Source: CAVQCT01 sp964520865
GTDB lineage: Bacteria > Zixibacteria > MSB-5A5 > GN15 > FEB-12
Assembly (NCBI GenBank): GCA_964520865.1
Contig: CAZFOY010000014.1
Location: 1-64,000, forward strand
Direction: 5' to 3'
Length of the DNA: 64,000 nt
Shown here: positions 17,264 to 26,422 of the stretch, in pieces
Position numbering within the stretch: position 1 is the stretch's first letter
Layout: every line of letters starts with the position of its first letter
Notes under the pieces: model-generated
Told to the model about the DNA's origin: nothing
Database searches by the model: none
The model's input: the letters and a program-made list of their open reading frames with translations, nothing else
Program-made: the position numbers and the translations under genes

Positions 17264-17752
17264 TCAGAAAATAGCTTTTATCTTACTCAACGTGATCCTT
17301 CCCTCTTTAAACAAAAAGAACAGCCAGGCGATTAATGCGGTATAGACGACGCCGGGCAGCCCCTTCGTCAAAAGGAGCATAAGGAATCCGTCACTCCTAC
17401 TAAGTACTAATACGGCAATATTATCCAAAACTATACCGCCGGCCACCAGCAGGAGTTTGGCCTTGAGGGACTCCATATTTATCCGTTCCCTGAAGTGAAA
17501 AACGGCCATTGCCAGGATCACCAGAATCAGGACATGCCAGCCCATTATCTGCGGCAATCCGGCGTAGGCAACCGCCCCGACAACGAACGCGAACCAGAGG
17601 GCGGTGATCTCGGACTTGTAAATGGCCACCAGAAGCACCATCAGGGCGGGAAGGTTTATACTCACGCCGTAAATGGAGGTAACGTCGGACAAAAACACCT
17701 GGTGCATTCCCACGATCCAGAGGTAGAGCAGGTAAGGAATAAGTCGTATCAT
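17264..17752 (-). CDS. mreD: Rod-shape determining protein MreD
   Basis: A 162-residue, very hydrophobic protein with about five membrane spans, the size and topology of MreD. Sequence similarity to the family is always low, so the call depends strongly on its position between mreC (4-bp overlap) and mrdA. It is a membrane component of the elongasome. Confidence 0.85.
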   Translation of the reverse strand: MIRLIPYLLYLWIVGMHQVFLSDVTSIYGVSINLPALMVLLVAIYKSEITALWFAFVVGAVAYAGLPQIMGWHVLILVILAMAVFHFRERINMESLKAKLLLVAGGIVLDNIAVLVLSRSDGFLMLLLTKGLPGVVYTALIAWLFFLFKEGRITLSKIKAIF

Positions 17753-18540
17753 TGCCCCGCTTCTTTCAGGATAAAGAGTTCGTCGATAGAGTAGAAATTG
17801 ACCGCCGGCTTCACCTTGATCTTCGCAAATACCTCGTGCTCCGGCAACTCCACTTCCTCGACTGTTCCCACTTTCAAGCCGGACGGATACACGCCGCCGA
17901 GGCCCGATGAAAGCAGCAGATCACCCACCTTGATATCTCCGCCGATCGGGAAATTGTCGAGCATCATCCCGCTGCCGGCCGAATATTTGATGATCCCCAT
18001 TTCGCGACTCTCAGCGATTCTTGCAGCAACCCGATTCGCAGGGTCCGTGAGCAACTGCACAACGGCGTTGTTAGCGGAGACCGAGCTGATTCGGCCGATC
18101 AAGCCTTGCTGGTTTATCACCGGCTGATCGACCCGAAGCGAGTCGCTCGATCCCTTATTGATCACCGCCGACATCGGGATGTATTCACCGGACACGGACA
18201 CGATCTCCGCCGGTATCAGGCTGTAGCCGGCAGGCGGTTCGAATCCGAGCACCGATCTGAGTCGGACGTTTTCGCGCGCCGCTTCCTCGTACATCGCAAG
18301 GGTGGTCGATGTTTCGACCAGTTTCTCCCGAAGGTTCCGGTTCTCCGCGGCTACCGAACGATACTCCAGAAATGCGTTCTTTACAGTCGCGAACGGAGCA
18401 TAGAAGGTCCCGACCGTGATCTGGCGGAGAAACGGATTCACGGTGGATTGACCAACTATGAGAATAATGATGAGCAGGGAGATGACGGTAAGATGCACGT
18501 TTCGCCAGTGTCTGGCGAACAGATTAGTAAACCAATTCAT
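17749..18540 (-). CDS. mreC: Rod-shape determining protein MreC
   Basis: A 263-residue periplasmic scaffold protein of the elongasome. It has an N-terminal membrane anchor (about residues 13-35), a coiled-coil (about 55-95, RNLREKLVETSTT ... EEAARENVRL) and the beta-rich domain with GLIGRISSVSANNAVVQLLTDP and LLLSSGLGGVYPSGLKVG. It begins the mreC-mreD-mrdA-rodA series. mreB, which normally precedes it, is absent here; an EIIA-like gene lies upstream instead. Confidence 0.93.
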   Translation of the reverse strand: MNWFTNLFARHWRNVHLTVISLLIIILIVGQSTVNPFLRQITVGTFYAPFATVKNAFLEYRSVAAENRNLREKLVETSTTLAMYEEAARENVRLRSVLGFEPPAGYSLIPAEIVSVSGEYIPMSAVINKGSSDSLRVDQPVINQQGLIGRISSVSANNAVVQLLTDPANRVAARIAESREMGIIKYSAGSGMMLDNFPIGGDIKVGDLLLSSGLGGVYPSGLKVGTVEEVELPEHEVFAKIKVKPAVNFYSIDELFILKEAGQ

Positions 18541-18570
18541 TTGGTCGTGGCGTCCTTGCCCTTATGTGCG

Positions 18571-19023
18571 TCAGTCTACATTATCCATCAAGGCGAGCAC
18601 ATCGCCGGGCGACGATGCCTCCATCAGCTTGCGCCGATTGTCTTCTGATTTCATCAAATAGGAAAGCCGGGCCATTACGTTCAAATGGGCACCGATCGCG
18701 TCTTCGGGCGCGGCGATCAGGAAGAAGAGATTCACCGGGCGGTGGTCCATCGCGTCAAAATTGACTCCCTTGCCGCTCCGTCCGAAAGCAATAACAATCC
18801 CTTTCACCGCTCTGGTCTTGGCGTGCGGGAAAGCCACACCGTATCCGACCCCGGTCGTCACCAGGTTTTCACGTTCCTTCACATCGGCGAGCAACTGCTC
18901 CCGATCCTTAACCATGTTCGATGTCGAGACCAGGTCAACCAGCTCTTCAATCACTTCATCTTTGTTCGTTGCTTTGAGGCTGAATACTACCAGGCTCTCA
19001 TCGCAGAATTTCGACAATTTCAT
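18571..19023 (-). CDS. PTS EIIA (fructose/PtsN type) domain protein
   Basis: A 150-residue stand-alone EIIA domain with the phosphoacceptor His67 in YGVAFPHAKT. The preceding GVGYG segment and the FFLIAAPEDAIGAHL strand-helix are typical of EIIA-Ntr. No PTS permease or HPr gene is nearby, so a regulatory role like PtsN is more likely than sugar uptake. It sits 30 bp before mreC and 17 bp after the Trm112-like gene. A paralogue lies at 57175-57675. Confidence 0.88.
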   Translation of the reverse strand: MKLSKFCDESLVVFSLKATNKDEVIEELVDLVSTSNMVKDREQLLADVKERENLVTTGVGYGVAFPHAKTRAVKGIVIAFGRSGKGVNFDAMDHRPVNLFFLIAAPEDAIGAHLNVMARLSYLMKSEDNRRKLMEASSPGDVLALMDNVD

Positions 19024-19040
19024 CAGTTCATAATCCTTGC

Positions 19041-19208
19041 TTATAGTTTCTCTGTTTCATCGAACAGCAAAACCGGAACATCGTTCTCGACCCGATAGGC
19101 CAGTTTGCAGGACGCACACACCAGTTTATCTTCGGTGCGCCGATACTCCAGTTTATTCCTGCACTGGGGGCAAACCAGCTTGTCGAGAAGTCTATCAGAT
19201 AAGGCCAT
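19041..19208 (-). CDS. Trm112/YcaR-family zinc-ribbon protein
   Basis: A 55-residue protein, ATG at 19208 and TAA at 19041-19043. Two zinc-binding pairs are visible, C13-X2-C16 (VCPQC) and C31-X2-C34 (VCASC), followed by LAYRVENDVPVLL, the ending typical of the Trm112/UPF0434 family. In other organisms Trm112 activates methyltransferases; the bacterial versions are poorly understood. It lies between accA (15 bp) and the EIIA gene (17 bp). Confidence 0.88.
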   Translation of the reverse strand: MALSDRLLDKLVCPQCRNKLEYRRTEDKLVCASCKLAYRVENDVPVLLFDETEKL

Positions 19209-19223
19209 TATTCTCGTTCCTCC

Positions 19224-20183
19224 TCATTCGGTGAAGACACCCATCCGGCGATACTTGTTCAAACGCTCGTGCAATAGCAGGTCGACCGGCTTTTCCTTTA
19301 GTTCTTTCAAAGCCGCCAGGATCTCCTGCTTGACCGTCTCGGCCGCCTGCCTGGGGTGGGTATGCGCTCCGCTCGGCGGCTCCGGTATGACCTTGTCGAT
19401 AATCTTGAGGTCGACCAGGTCAGCCGACGTCACCTTCAGAGCTTCCGCCGCTTCAGGCGCCTTCGCGGCGTCGCGCCAGAGAATCGCCGCGCATCCTTCG
19501 GGAGAAATCACCGAGTACCATGAGTACTCGAGCATAAGGACCCGGTCACCGACGCCGATTCCGAGCGCACCTCCCGAAGCACCTTCGCCGATTATGATGA
19601 CGACAATGGGAACCTTGAGACGTGACATTTCCCGGATATTCCGCGCAATCGCTTCCGCCTGTCCCCTCTCCTCGGCTCCGATCCCCGGAAACGCTCCGGG
19701 AGTATCGACCAAAATGACGATCGGGACATTGAACTTCTCGGCAAGATAGAACAGCCGGAGTGCCTTGCGATATCCCTCCGGATGAGCCATCCCGAAATTC
19801 CGGTGCAGCTTGTCTTTCGTGTCGCGCCCCTTTTGCTGCCCCACGAACATCACCACCTGATCGTCGATCTGGCCGAACCCTCCGACCATTGCCTTGTCAT
19901 CGGCAAAATACCGGTCGCCATGGAGTTCGATAAAATCGGTGCTGATCATCTGGATATAGTCGAGGGTGTACGGGCGTTTAGGATGTCGGGATAGCTGGAC
20001 TTTCTGCCAGCGCGTCAACCCCGAATAGATTTCTTCGCGAAGTTTGCTGAGTTTTCGCTCCAAAGAAGCGATTTCACCGCTCAGCTCTATACTCTCACCG
20101 ACCGAGAAATCCTTCATATCGGAGATTTTCTTCTCCAGCTCTACGATCGGTTTTTCGAATTCAAGATATGTTCGTTCTGCCAT
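19224..20183 (-). CDS. accA: Acetyl-CoA carboxylase carboxyltransferase subunit alpha
   Basis: The alpha half of the carboxyltransferase that transfers CO2 from carboxybiotin to acetyl-CoA. The N-terminal coiled region (LEFEKPIVELEKKI), the WQKVQLSRHPKRPY segment, VDTPGAFPG and the GEGASGGALGIG oxyanion-type loop are all standard. The ATG at 20183 is preferred; a GTG two codons upstream (20189) is also open. accD is not in the window, and accB and accC lie about 20 kb away, so the enzyme's genes are scattered. Confidence 0.95.
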   Translation of the reverse strand: MAERTYLEFEKPIVELEKKISDMKDFSVGESIELSGEIASLERKLSKLREEIYSGLTRWQKVQLSRHPKRPYTLDYIQMISTDFIELHGDRYFADDKAMVGGFGQIDDQVVMFVGQQKGRDTKDKLHRNFGMAHPEGYRKALRLFYLAEKFNVPIVILVDTPGAFPGIGAEERGQAEAIARNIREMSRLKVPIVVIIIGEGASGGALGIGVGDRVLMLEYSWYSVISPEGCAAILWRDAAKAPEAAEALKVTSADLVDLKIIDKVIPEPPSGAHTHPRQAAETVKQEILAALKELKEKPVDLLLHERLNKYRRMGVFTE

Positions 20184-20205
20184 AATCACAATCGCCGCGC
20201 GGCCC

Positions 20206-21270
20206 CTAACGCGCGGATCCGTTAACTCGTTTACGGAACGGGATTTTGGTTAGTAAGATAAAGAATACGGCGAAAATAACAACCATAAAAAAGACCAAAA
20301 ACCCGAACACAATCAGCCGGTTCCAGAAAAACATGGCAAGTGCGAACAACCCATAACCTATTGCCAACAAATAGAATATCAGGACAATCCGACGGGGCGA
20401 AAAACCCATCAACGCAAGGTAATGAAACAGGTGCCGACGGTCCGCTTTCATGATATTCTTCCCGGAGAAAAGACGCCTGAAAAACGACGAAAGAACCTCC
20501 ACAATCGGGACTCCGAGAGCCAGCAGAGGGACGTATAGTGCCGCTGTCGTATAGGACTTAAATGGGAACATGAGCGAGAAGACTGCAAAGTAGTACCCAA
20601 TCTGCATCGAACCGGAATCCCCGAGGAAGATCCGTGCGGGATATCGGTTGAAGTACAGGAACGGTATCAAGAAGCCGATCAGGACGACAATAAAGATAAG
20701 CACGGTGCCGACCTCATACAAACGCCCGACAATCAAGAGGGTCACGGCGGCGATAAGGGACACTCCGGCCGCAAGACCGTCGAGACCGTCGATCAGATTG
20801 ATTGCATTAGTCAGCATCACCACCCAGAGAACGGTGATGAGAACTGAAAAGCCCCCTATCTCTATCGAGCCGAACGGGGTTGACAGGAGTTCCACGTTCA
20901 GACCGCCCAGGTACAAGACTAAACCTGCCGCTACCTGAGCCGCAAGTTTGACCCAGGCGGATAGCGGCGAGAGATCATCGGACAACCCGACCAGAAGAAT
21001 GATCAAGGCGCCGACAAAGATGTAGAACAGCGAGCTGCCGAACTCGGATCGGAACTCGGGAGCGATCAGGGCAAATACAAGGATACCTATCCAGCTTACC
21101 GCAAAAAGTGCCACTCCGCCGAGAAACGGGGTCGGCTTCTTATGACGCTTGTGCTGCCCCGGCTGATCCAGCAGCCCGTACCGATGACCGGCCTTGATGA
21201 GGGCCGGTATCGCTGCAGCGCTAAGAGCACCTGATAAGAATATTGCGGCTACTACCAACCATGTCGACAT
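20206..21270 (-). CDS. WecA/TagO-type polyprenyl-phosphate sugar-1-phosphate transferase
   Basis: An integral membrane transferase that loads a sugar phosphate, usually GlcNAc-1-P, onto undecaprenyl phosphate to start surface glycan synthesis. The ATG at 21270 gives 354 residues with about ten spans. Family motifs are present: the DD pair in GLSDDLSP, NAINLIDGLDGLA, FLGDSGSM and the cytoplasmic ADRRHLFH loop that separates WecA/TagO from MraY. An upstream extension to 21462 overlaps the preceding gene and looks non-coding. The neighbouring glycosyltransferases fit a role in surface polysaccharide assembly. Confidence 0.9.
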   Translation of the reverse strand: MSTWLVVAAIFLSGALSAAAIPALIKAGHRYGLLDQPGQHKRHKKPTPFLGGVALFAVSWIGILVFALIAPEFRSEFGSSLFYIFVGALIILLVGLSDDLSPLSAWVKLAAQVAAGLVLYLGGLNVELLSTPFGSIEIGGFSVLITVLWVVMLTNAINLIDGLDGLAAGVSLIAAVTLLIVGRLYEVGTVLIFIVVLIGFLIPFLYFNRYPARIFLGDSGSMQIGYYFAVFSLMFPFKSYTTAALYVPLLALGVPIVEVLSSFFRRLFSGKNIMKADRRHLFHYLALMGFSPRRIVLIFYLLAIGYGLFALAMFFWNRLIVFGFLVFFMVVIFAVFFILLTKIPFRKRVNGSAR

Positions 21271-21275
21271 GATAT

Positions 21276-22151
21276 TCACTCGCTGCTTTTGCGTCCGTTC
21301 GGTGGCGGCACTAAGGCGGTCAAGAGTAGATTCACACTCAACAACAGCGGCAAGATAATCAAGGAAACGAATCCGGGGAAATGTTTTGCGAAGTATTTCC
21401 TGACCGAGCGATGGTGGTACCGGGCCCGCTTCATCTTTCCCGCCCGACTCCCCTCTCCCCACAGATGTACGCCTCCGGCCGACGGTATGTAGTAATTATG
21501 ATACCCGGCCCGATTGAGTCGGAAGCACAGGTCCGTATCTTCCATATACATAAAGAATCTTGGGTCGAAGCCGCCGATCTGTTCGAAGACATCGCGTCTG
21601 ACAATCATCAGCGTTCCGGCAACCGCCGGGACCTCGGTCACACTTTCAAAGTCGGGCAGGGTGTAAACCCCCGAACCTCCCGCGATCCGGGAGAGAAATG
21701 ATCCCCGCGAGAAGAGCAGCCTGGTCACGGTCGGGAAATTACGACAGGTTGCTTGAAAGCTGCCATCGGGAAAGCGCATACGCCCTGATGCCGCCCCGGC
21801 CTTCACTATCTTCGAAAACTCCGATACGAGCCCTCCCAGCGCCCCGTCATCCAGCACGAGGTCGGGATTATGAAACAGTACGAATTCCCCCTTTGAGTGG
21901 GAAACGCCAAGGTTACAGGCCGCGGCGAAACCGAGATTCTCCGCATTCCTGATCAGGCGAACCTCCGGAAATTCGCCGGCGATCATTTCAAGCGTCCCGT
22001 CGTCGGATCCGTTGTCAACGACTATTAACTCACTTGGGACCTCAATACTTCGGTCCCTTAGCGCTGTGAGAGATTCTCCTATGGCCGGTAGGGAATTAAA
22101 GCTGACCAGTATGATGGAAACTCTGATGGACTCTGAGTTCACTCGCGCCAA
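21276..22151 (-). CDS. Family 2 glycosyltransferase (rhamnosyltransferase-like)
   Basis: A 291-residue GT-A enzyme. Visible are the N-terminal SIILVSFNS strand, VVDNGSDDGT, the LGFAAACNLG segment, the metal-binding DXD-equivalent FHNPDLVL, and the ED of MYMEDTDLCFR acting as catalytic base region. A hydrophobic tail (about 262-282) may anchor it to the membrane. The start is TTG at 22151 immediately after the preceding stop, or GTG at 22142. Likely adds a deoxyhexose to a lipid-linked glycan; the donor sugar is unknown. Confidence 0.88.
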   Translation of the reverse strand: MARVNSESIRVSIILVSFNSLPAIGESLTALRDRSIEVPSELIVVDNGSDDGTLEMIAGEFPEVRLIRNAENLGFAAACNLGVSHSKGEFVLFHNPDLVLDDGALGGLVSEFSKIVKAGAASGRMRFPDGSFQATCRNFPTVTRLLFSRGSFLSRIAGGSGVYTLPDFESVTEVPAVAGTLMIVRRDVFEQIGGFDPRFFMYMEDTDLCFRLNRAGYHNYYIPSAGGVHLWGEGSRAGKMKRARYHHRSVRKYFAKHFPGFVSLIILPLLLSVNLLLTALVPPPNGRKSSE

Positions 22152-22880
22152 TCACTTCAGCTTGCCGAAAATCGACTTCAGCCTGAGCAGCCAGACCATG
22201 TACATAGCTTCGCGCATGATCCGCTTGGACATTTTCGATGCTCCGGCTACCCGGTCGACAAAAATGATCGGAATTTCCTTGATCTTGAACCCGCGCTTCC
22301 ACGCCCGCATCGACATCTCGATCTGGAACGAGTATCCGCTGGATCGCACGTCATCGAGATCTATCGTCTCAAGCACTTCCCGCCGAAAGCACTTAAACCC
22401 GCCCGTGGCATCGCGTAACGGCAGTCCCGTAACCATGCGCGTGTACACATTCGCGAAATAAGACAGCAGCAATCGCGACATCGGCCAGTTGATTACATTC
22501 ACGCCTGAAATGTACCTCGATCCGATGACGACGTCGTTGTGCTGAATCTCACGCAGGAAATCCTTGATGTATTCCGGCCCGTGCGAGAAATCCGCGTCCA
22601 TTTCGAAAATGAAGTCGAATTGCTTGTCGATCGCCCACTTGAACCCGGCAATATAAGCGCGGCCGAGCCCTTCTTTCTTCTGACGATGCAACACGAAGAC
22701 TTTCGATTCCTGTTCCGAAAGACGGTCGGCGATATCACCGGTACCATCGGGAGAGTTGTCATCGACAATCAGGCAATGGATCCGGGGGTCGAGCGGAATG
22801 ACGGCGTGAACGATCTTCTCGATATTGTCCCGTTCGTTGTAAGTCGGAAAGATGATAAGCGCGCGTTGAGACTGAGGCAT
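22152..22880 (-). CDS. Polyprenol-phosphate mannosyltransferase (DPM1-like GT2)
   Basis: A 242-residue cytosolic glycosyltransferase starting at ATG 22880 (MPQSQRALIIFPTYNE). It has VDDNSPDGT, the KEGLGRAYIAGFKWA helix, the DXD region FEMDADFSH and the C-terminal FVDRVAGASKMS segment typical of dolichol-phosphate mannosyltransferases. There is no C-terminal membrane domain, as in the short DPM1 form. It would make polyprenyl-phosphate mannose or a similar donor for the GT-C enzymes encoded nearby (26423-28546, and possibly the YfhO-like protein). Confidence 0.92.
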   Translation of the reverse strand: MPQSQRALIIFPTYNERDNIEKIVHAVIPLDPRIHCLIVDDNSPDGTGDIADRLSEQESKVFVLHRQKKEGLGRAYIAGFKWAIDKQFDFIFEMDADFSHGPEYIKDFLREIQHNDVVIGSRYISGVNVINWPMSRLLLSYFANVYTRMVTGLPLRDATGGFKCFRREVLETIDLDDVRSSGYSFQIEMSMRAWKRGFKIKEIPIIFVDRVAGASKMSKRIMREAMYMVWLLRLKSIFGKLK

Positions 22881-22885
22881 GGCTG

Positions 22886-25354
22886 CTAAGATTCCTCTTT
22901 TTCGACAGGCTTGCGGCGCCTGAATCCGATGAAATACGCCCCGATGATCAGGAGGATATATGCTGAAGTCAGCAGCGTTACCAGCTTGCCGACGTAGTAC
23001 ATATGCGACTCGTAGTTGAAGAACACCTCTTTGGTCCCGGCGGGAATCGCCACCGCCCGGAAGCTGCCGTCTGCGCGAAGGATAGGCGCCGGCTTTCCAT
23101 CGAGATAGACCTTCCATGCCTGGTAGTAGTTGTCCGTCAGCACAAGCATCTTATTACTCGTGACGTTCACTCCGACCCGTACGGAATCGTCCTGATAGTT
23201 CTGTATCCAGGTGGAGTCGGCCGAAGAGGTATCGTGCGAGATCTGAAGGTCCGGCTGTTGTTCAAGAAAGACGACTCGACGAAGATCGTCGGAACCATCG
23301 AGGACCTTCTGTTGTATCGTCTTCAAGTCCGGAATCACCTGGAAGCTGTCGACGAGAAACGCCCGTGGATACGCATTGTCATTCTGGATAATCTTCGCTT
23401 GTCCGAAACTCGCCGCCGTCGTTACAGGTATAGCGCCGAAGTAGTTCTCGGGAAACTCCTGCTGCCCGGAATACAGCACGTACTTTGTACCAACCAGATT
23501 AAGAAAACGTGGATTCCCCTGATTCTTCTTGGCGGGTCCTCCCAACAACTCATCATACCAGCGCAACTGGTTTCCATGATATCCCACTACGACGTCGACC
23601 TTGAAGTAAGGCAGAATATCCTCAGTGAGCACGCCGAGATTCAATACCCGATAATGCCCCGGATGATTCGTAAAGAACTGCGTGACGACATTCGGTGACC
23701 AGACTGTCTTCGGATCCATCGTGTCCACGAACCGGCTGTCGAAGCGCATGCCGTTGAAAACCGGGAGACAAACGACCGCCAGCAGAGCAACTCCGGGCAG
23801 TTTTTTCTCCTTGTACAACCAGATCAGAACTGCGGCTATCGCCATGAAAATGAAGCTAAACCAGGCCCCGGACTGAATCTGCGGCAGGTTCATGTAGGCG
23901 ACCTGTAACTTGGTAATCTGTTGACCGGGCAGGGCGGTACTCCCGGCGTTCGCGAAGAAGATCGATGTCCAGAGATTGATCATCCCCTTTCCGTTCACAC
24001 TGAAGAACAGAGCCAGGAGAAACATGAGGCCGGGGAACCCGAACAGGAGGATATTGAAACGCTGGGCAATCTTGTCCTTCCACTCCTTCCCGTGGTCGAT
24101 AATCGCCTGCAAGCCCATTGCGGCCAGAAGTGAAATCGAGAAAGAGAAGAGAAACATGATCATCGACGGTGCTCGAAGAGATTTCACTCTCGGGATTAGA
24201 TAGAACAACTTAAAGAACGGAGTGGTCGCGCCGAGCGCATAGAGCAAGGCGAAGATCGCCAACCCTCCGAAGAAATATCCTTCTCGTCGTCGCGCGAAGA
24301 AAAATCCGATACAGGCTATGAACAACGCAACTATGCTTACCGACTCTGAATTATCCTTGAAATAGTTTTTTCCCCAATAGTAGGTCTTGACCGATTGTGT
24401 ATGCACACCGGTACCGGAGAACTCGGGGATAAGGAGCGAGAAAGCCTCTTCCTGGTGCAGCGACCACGAGGTCGCCCAGTCCCAGCCTGACTTTGCCCCA
24501 CTCTCCGCGCGAGGCGAATCGTGCGTGGTGTAATAGTACCCCGGATAGAATTGAATAGCGGAAATCAACAGGCCGAGCAGGACGGCATACACCGCCAGAA
24601 AGGCCGGGCGAATGGCGGGCTTTACCGTCTTTTGCTTCACGAAAATCACGATCATCCGAAACATCGTGTACAGTGCCAACGCCCAGAGTGTGAAGTACGA
24701 CATCTGCGCGTGCGGACTGAGAATGATCACCCCGATTATTCCGCCCAGGACGGTAAACTCGAAAACCGCCTTAAAGAAACTCGTGGCATTGAACCCGCGG
24801 TCGAGAAAGAGAATAGTGAGGGGAAACAGGGTGGTAACAAAGATCTTTCCATCGTGTCCCGGCGATACCCACGAAACCAGCAAAGGCGCGAACATGTAGC
24901 TCGCCCCGGCGACCAGTGATGCTATCTTGGAAAGCTTGAACTGCCGTGCCGCAAGATACATGAAGATCCCGGCGAAGAAGATATGCCAGAACAGAATGAA
25001 CCCCAACATCCTGAAGAGCGAGCCAAAGTATTTCAGGAATGAAAACGGGTAGAAGATATCACCGTGAAAGGCATCCACGTACGGCATGCCGCCGAAAATA
25101 TACGGATTCCACTGCGGGATCGAATGGAATTGCTTGACGTAGTCGACCAGCATACCGCGGAAGAAGACACCGGCCTGGATCGTATCGGAACCGTACAGCA
25201 TCTTGTCGGAGAAGATGAACTTGCCGAACAGGATCACAAGCGCAATGAACAGGATCGCGAATGCAACGGGAGTAAAATAAGGTGAGGATTCAGGATCGAA
25301 AGAGCTGTGCGCAACCCGTTTCGCCGGTCGAGAAGTCTTTTTTTTGGCTGACAA
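22886..25354 (-). CDS. YfhO-family large membrane protein
   Basis: An 822-residue protein with about twelve hydrophobic spans: one near 30-50, a dense set from 105 to 500, and a last one near 790-808. A soluble extracytoplasmic region lies between. The acidic loop GSDTIQAGVFFRG and WNPYIFGGMPYVDAFHGD are typical of YfhO/GT-C-like proteins, which are linked in Gram-positives to lipoteichoic acid glycosylation. The start is TTG with AGGA upstream. It is preceded by its own promoter. It probably transfers a sugar from a polyprenyl donor outside the membrane; the acceptor is unknown. Confidence 0.82.
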   Translation of the reverse strand: MSAKKKTSRPAKRVAHSSFDPESSPYFTPVAFAILFIALVILFGKFIFSDKMLYGSDTIQAGVFFRGMLVDYVKQFHSIPQWNPYIFGGMPYVDAFHGDIFYPFSFLKYFGSLFRMLGFILFWHIFFAGIFMYLAARQFKLSKIASLVAGASYMFAPLLVSWVSPGHDGKIFVTTLFPLTILFLDRGFNATSFFKAVFEFTVLGGIIGVIILSPHAQMSYFTLWALALYTMFRMIVIFVKQKTVKPAIRPAFLAVYAVLLGLLISAIQFYPGYYYTTHDSPRAESGAKSGWDWATSWSLHQEEAFSLLIPEFSGTGVHTQSVKTYYWGKNYFKDNSESVSIVALFIACIGFFFARRREGYFFGGLAIFALLYALGATTPFFKLFYLIPRVKSLRAPSMIMFLFSFSISLLAAMGLQAIIDHGKEWKDKIAQRFNILLFGFPGLMFLLALFFSVNGKGMINLWTSIFFANAGSTALPGQQITKLQVAYMNLPQIQSGAWFSFIFMAIAAVLIWLYKEKKLPGVALLAVVCLPVFNGMRFDSRFVDTMDPKTVWSPNVVTQFFTNHPGHYRVLNLGVLTEDILPYFKVDVVVGYHGNQLRWYDELLGGPAKKNQGNPRFLNLVGTKYVLYSGQQEFPENYFGAIPVTTAASFGQAKIIQNDNAYPRAFLVDSFQVIPDLKTIQQKVLDGSDDLRRVVFLEQQPDLQISHDTSSADSTWIQNYQDDSVRVGVNVTSNKMLVLTDNYYQAWKVYLDGKPAPILRADGSFRAVAIPAGTKEVFFNYESHMYYVGKLVTLLTSAYILLIIGAYFIGFRRRKPVEKEES

Positions 25355-25396
25355 CTGCCTGTTCCTATAAAATCGAATATCCGTTAATGGTCACGA

Positions 25397-25425
25397 AGAA
25401 TACAACCGAAATTCGCCTGTTTCAA
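25397..25425 (-). promoter_or_regulatory. Promoter before the YfhO-like gene
   Basis: On the minus strand TTGAAA, exactly 17 bp, TATTCT, in the 107-bp gap between two glycan genes. The -35 hexamer and spacing are identical to those of the tRNA-Ala promoter. It suggests a secondary transcription start inside the envelope gene series. Confidence 0.55.
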
Positions 25426-25461
25426 CAATTATTTGCCGCCGCACCAGAGGCGCTTTCCGAC

Positions 25462-26421
25462 TCAATCCCGCGATGAGTCGTTCTTAGCCATCAGACGCTG
25501 CATCTTCCGTCGAAGATCTCCGACTTCCTCTTTGATTGCCGTCTGTCCTTCTACAATAAAACCCATCAGAAAGAGCCCAAATCCAAGGCCGGCGAGCAGA
25601 ATTACCAGGTACAACAACGGGAGCTGGGTTTCGTGTTTGATGTATTTCAGATAAACCGCCCAGAGTCCGACCAGAAATCCGAGGCTGAAAAAGATCGTCC
25701 CGACAATTCCGAAAAACAGGAGCGGCTTCCGGAAGAAGGTAAGCTGAAACTTGACCGCCACCATATCGAGAACACCGATCGGGATACGCCAGATCGAGAA
25801 CTTAGTACGCCCCCAGCTTCTCTCATATACCGAAACTCTGACCTCCTCGATATGAAATCCCTCGTGCGCAGCCAGCACCACGAGGTACCGATGCCAGTCT
25901 TTACGAAGGAATATCTGTTCCACGACCGATCGCCGAAACGCCTTCACGGAATTCAAATCGTGAACCTTGAGTCCAAATATCTTCCTTGAGATCCAGTTGT
26001 ATATGTTGGAGACAAACCATTTCTTATACTGTCCCTGCTTCCAACCGGTGCTCAGATCGGCCCCCTTTGCGATCGGCTCGACCAGAGCAGGAATATCGGC
26101 CGGGCGATACTGTAGATCGGCCGGATAGAAGACGAGGACTTGCGATGAAGCTGCCTGAAATCCGGTCATGAGAGCCTCGGTCAGTCCCCGGTTTCGCTGG
26201 TGGATCGCGAATTTCACGAAATCATAGCGCTGAGCGGCAGCTTTTATCTTAGAGAGAGTACCGTCGGTAGAGCCGTCGTCGACATAGACCAATTCAGCCT
26301 TAAACGGAGCAGACTTCTGCATCTCGTCGAATTGGCGACAAAATTCGTCAATATTCCCCTCCTCGTTCATGGCCGGTACTATTATCGATACACTGAAGTC
26401 GTATACTGCCTCTGCGGTCAC
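25462..26421 (-). CDS. Family 2 glycosyltransferase with C-terminal membrane helices (GtrB-like)
   Basis: A 319-residue enzyme with a cytoplasmic GT2 domain (SIIVPAMNEEGN, VDDGSTDGT, the FYPADLQYRP donor region) and two C-terminal membrane spans (about 235-260 and 270-298), as in polyprenyl-phosphate glucosyl- or mannosyltransferases. The frame stays open to 26478, but the GTG at 26421 is chosen: it has GGGAG upstream and begins one base after the stop of the preceding gene. It likely makes a lipid-linked monosaccharide for a GT-C partner. Confidence 0.9.
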   Translation of the reverse strand: MTAEAVYDFSVSIIVPAMNEEGNIDEFCRQFDEMQKSAPFKAELVYVDDGSTDGTLSKIKAAAQRYDFVKFAIHQRNRGLTEALMTGFQAASSQVLVFYPADLQYRPADIPALVEPIAKGADLSTGWKQGQYKKWFVSNIYNWISRKIFGLKVHDLNSVKAFRRSVVEQIFLRKDWHRYLVVLAAHEGFHIEEVRVSVYERSWGRTKFSIWRIPIGVLDMVAVKFQLTFFRKPLLFFGIVGTIFFSLGFLVGLWAVYLKYIKHETQLPLLYLVILLAGLGFGLFLMGFIVEGQTAIKEEVGDLRRKMQRLMAKNDSSRD

Positions 26422-26422
26422 C

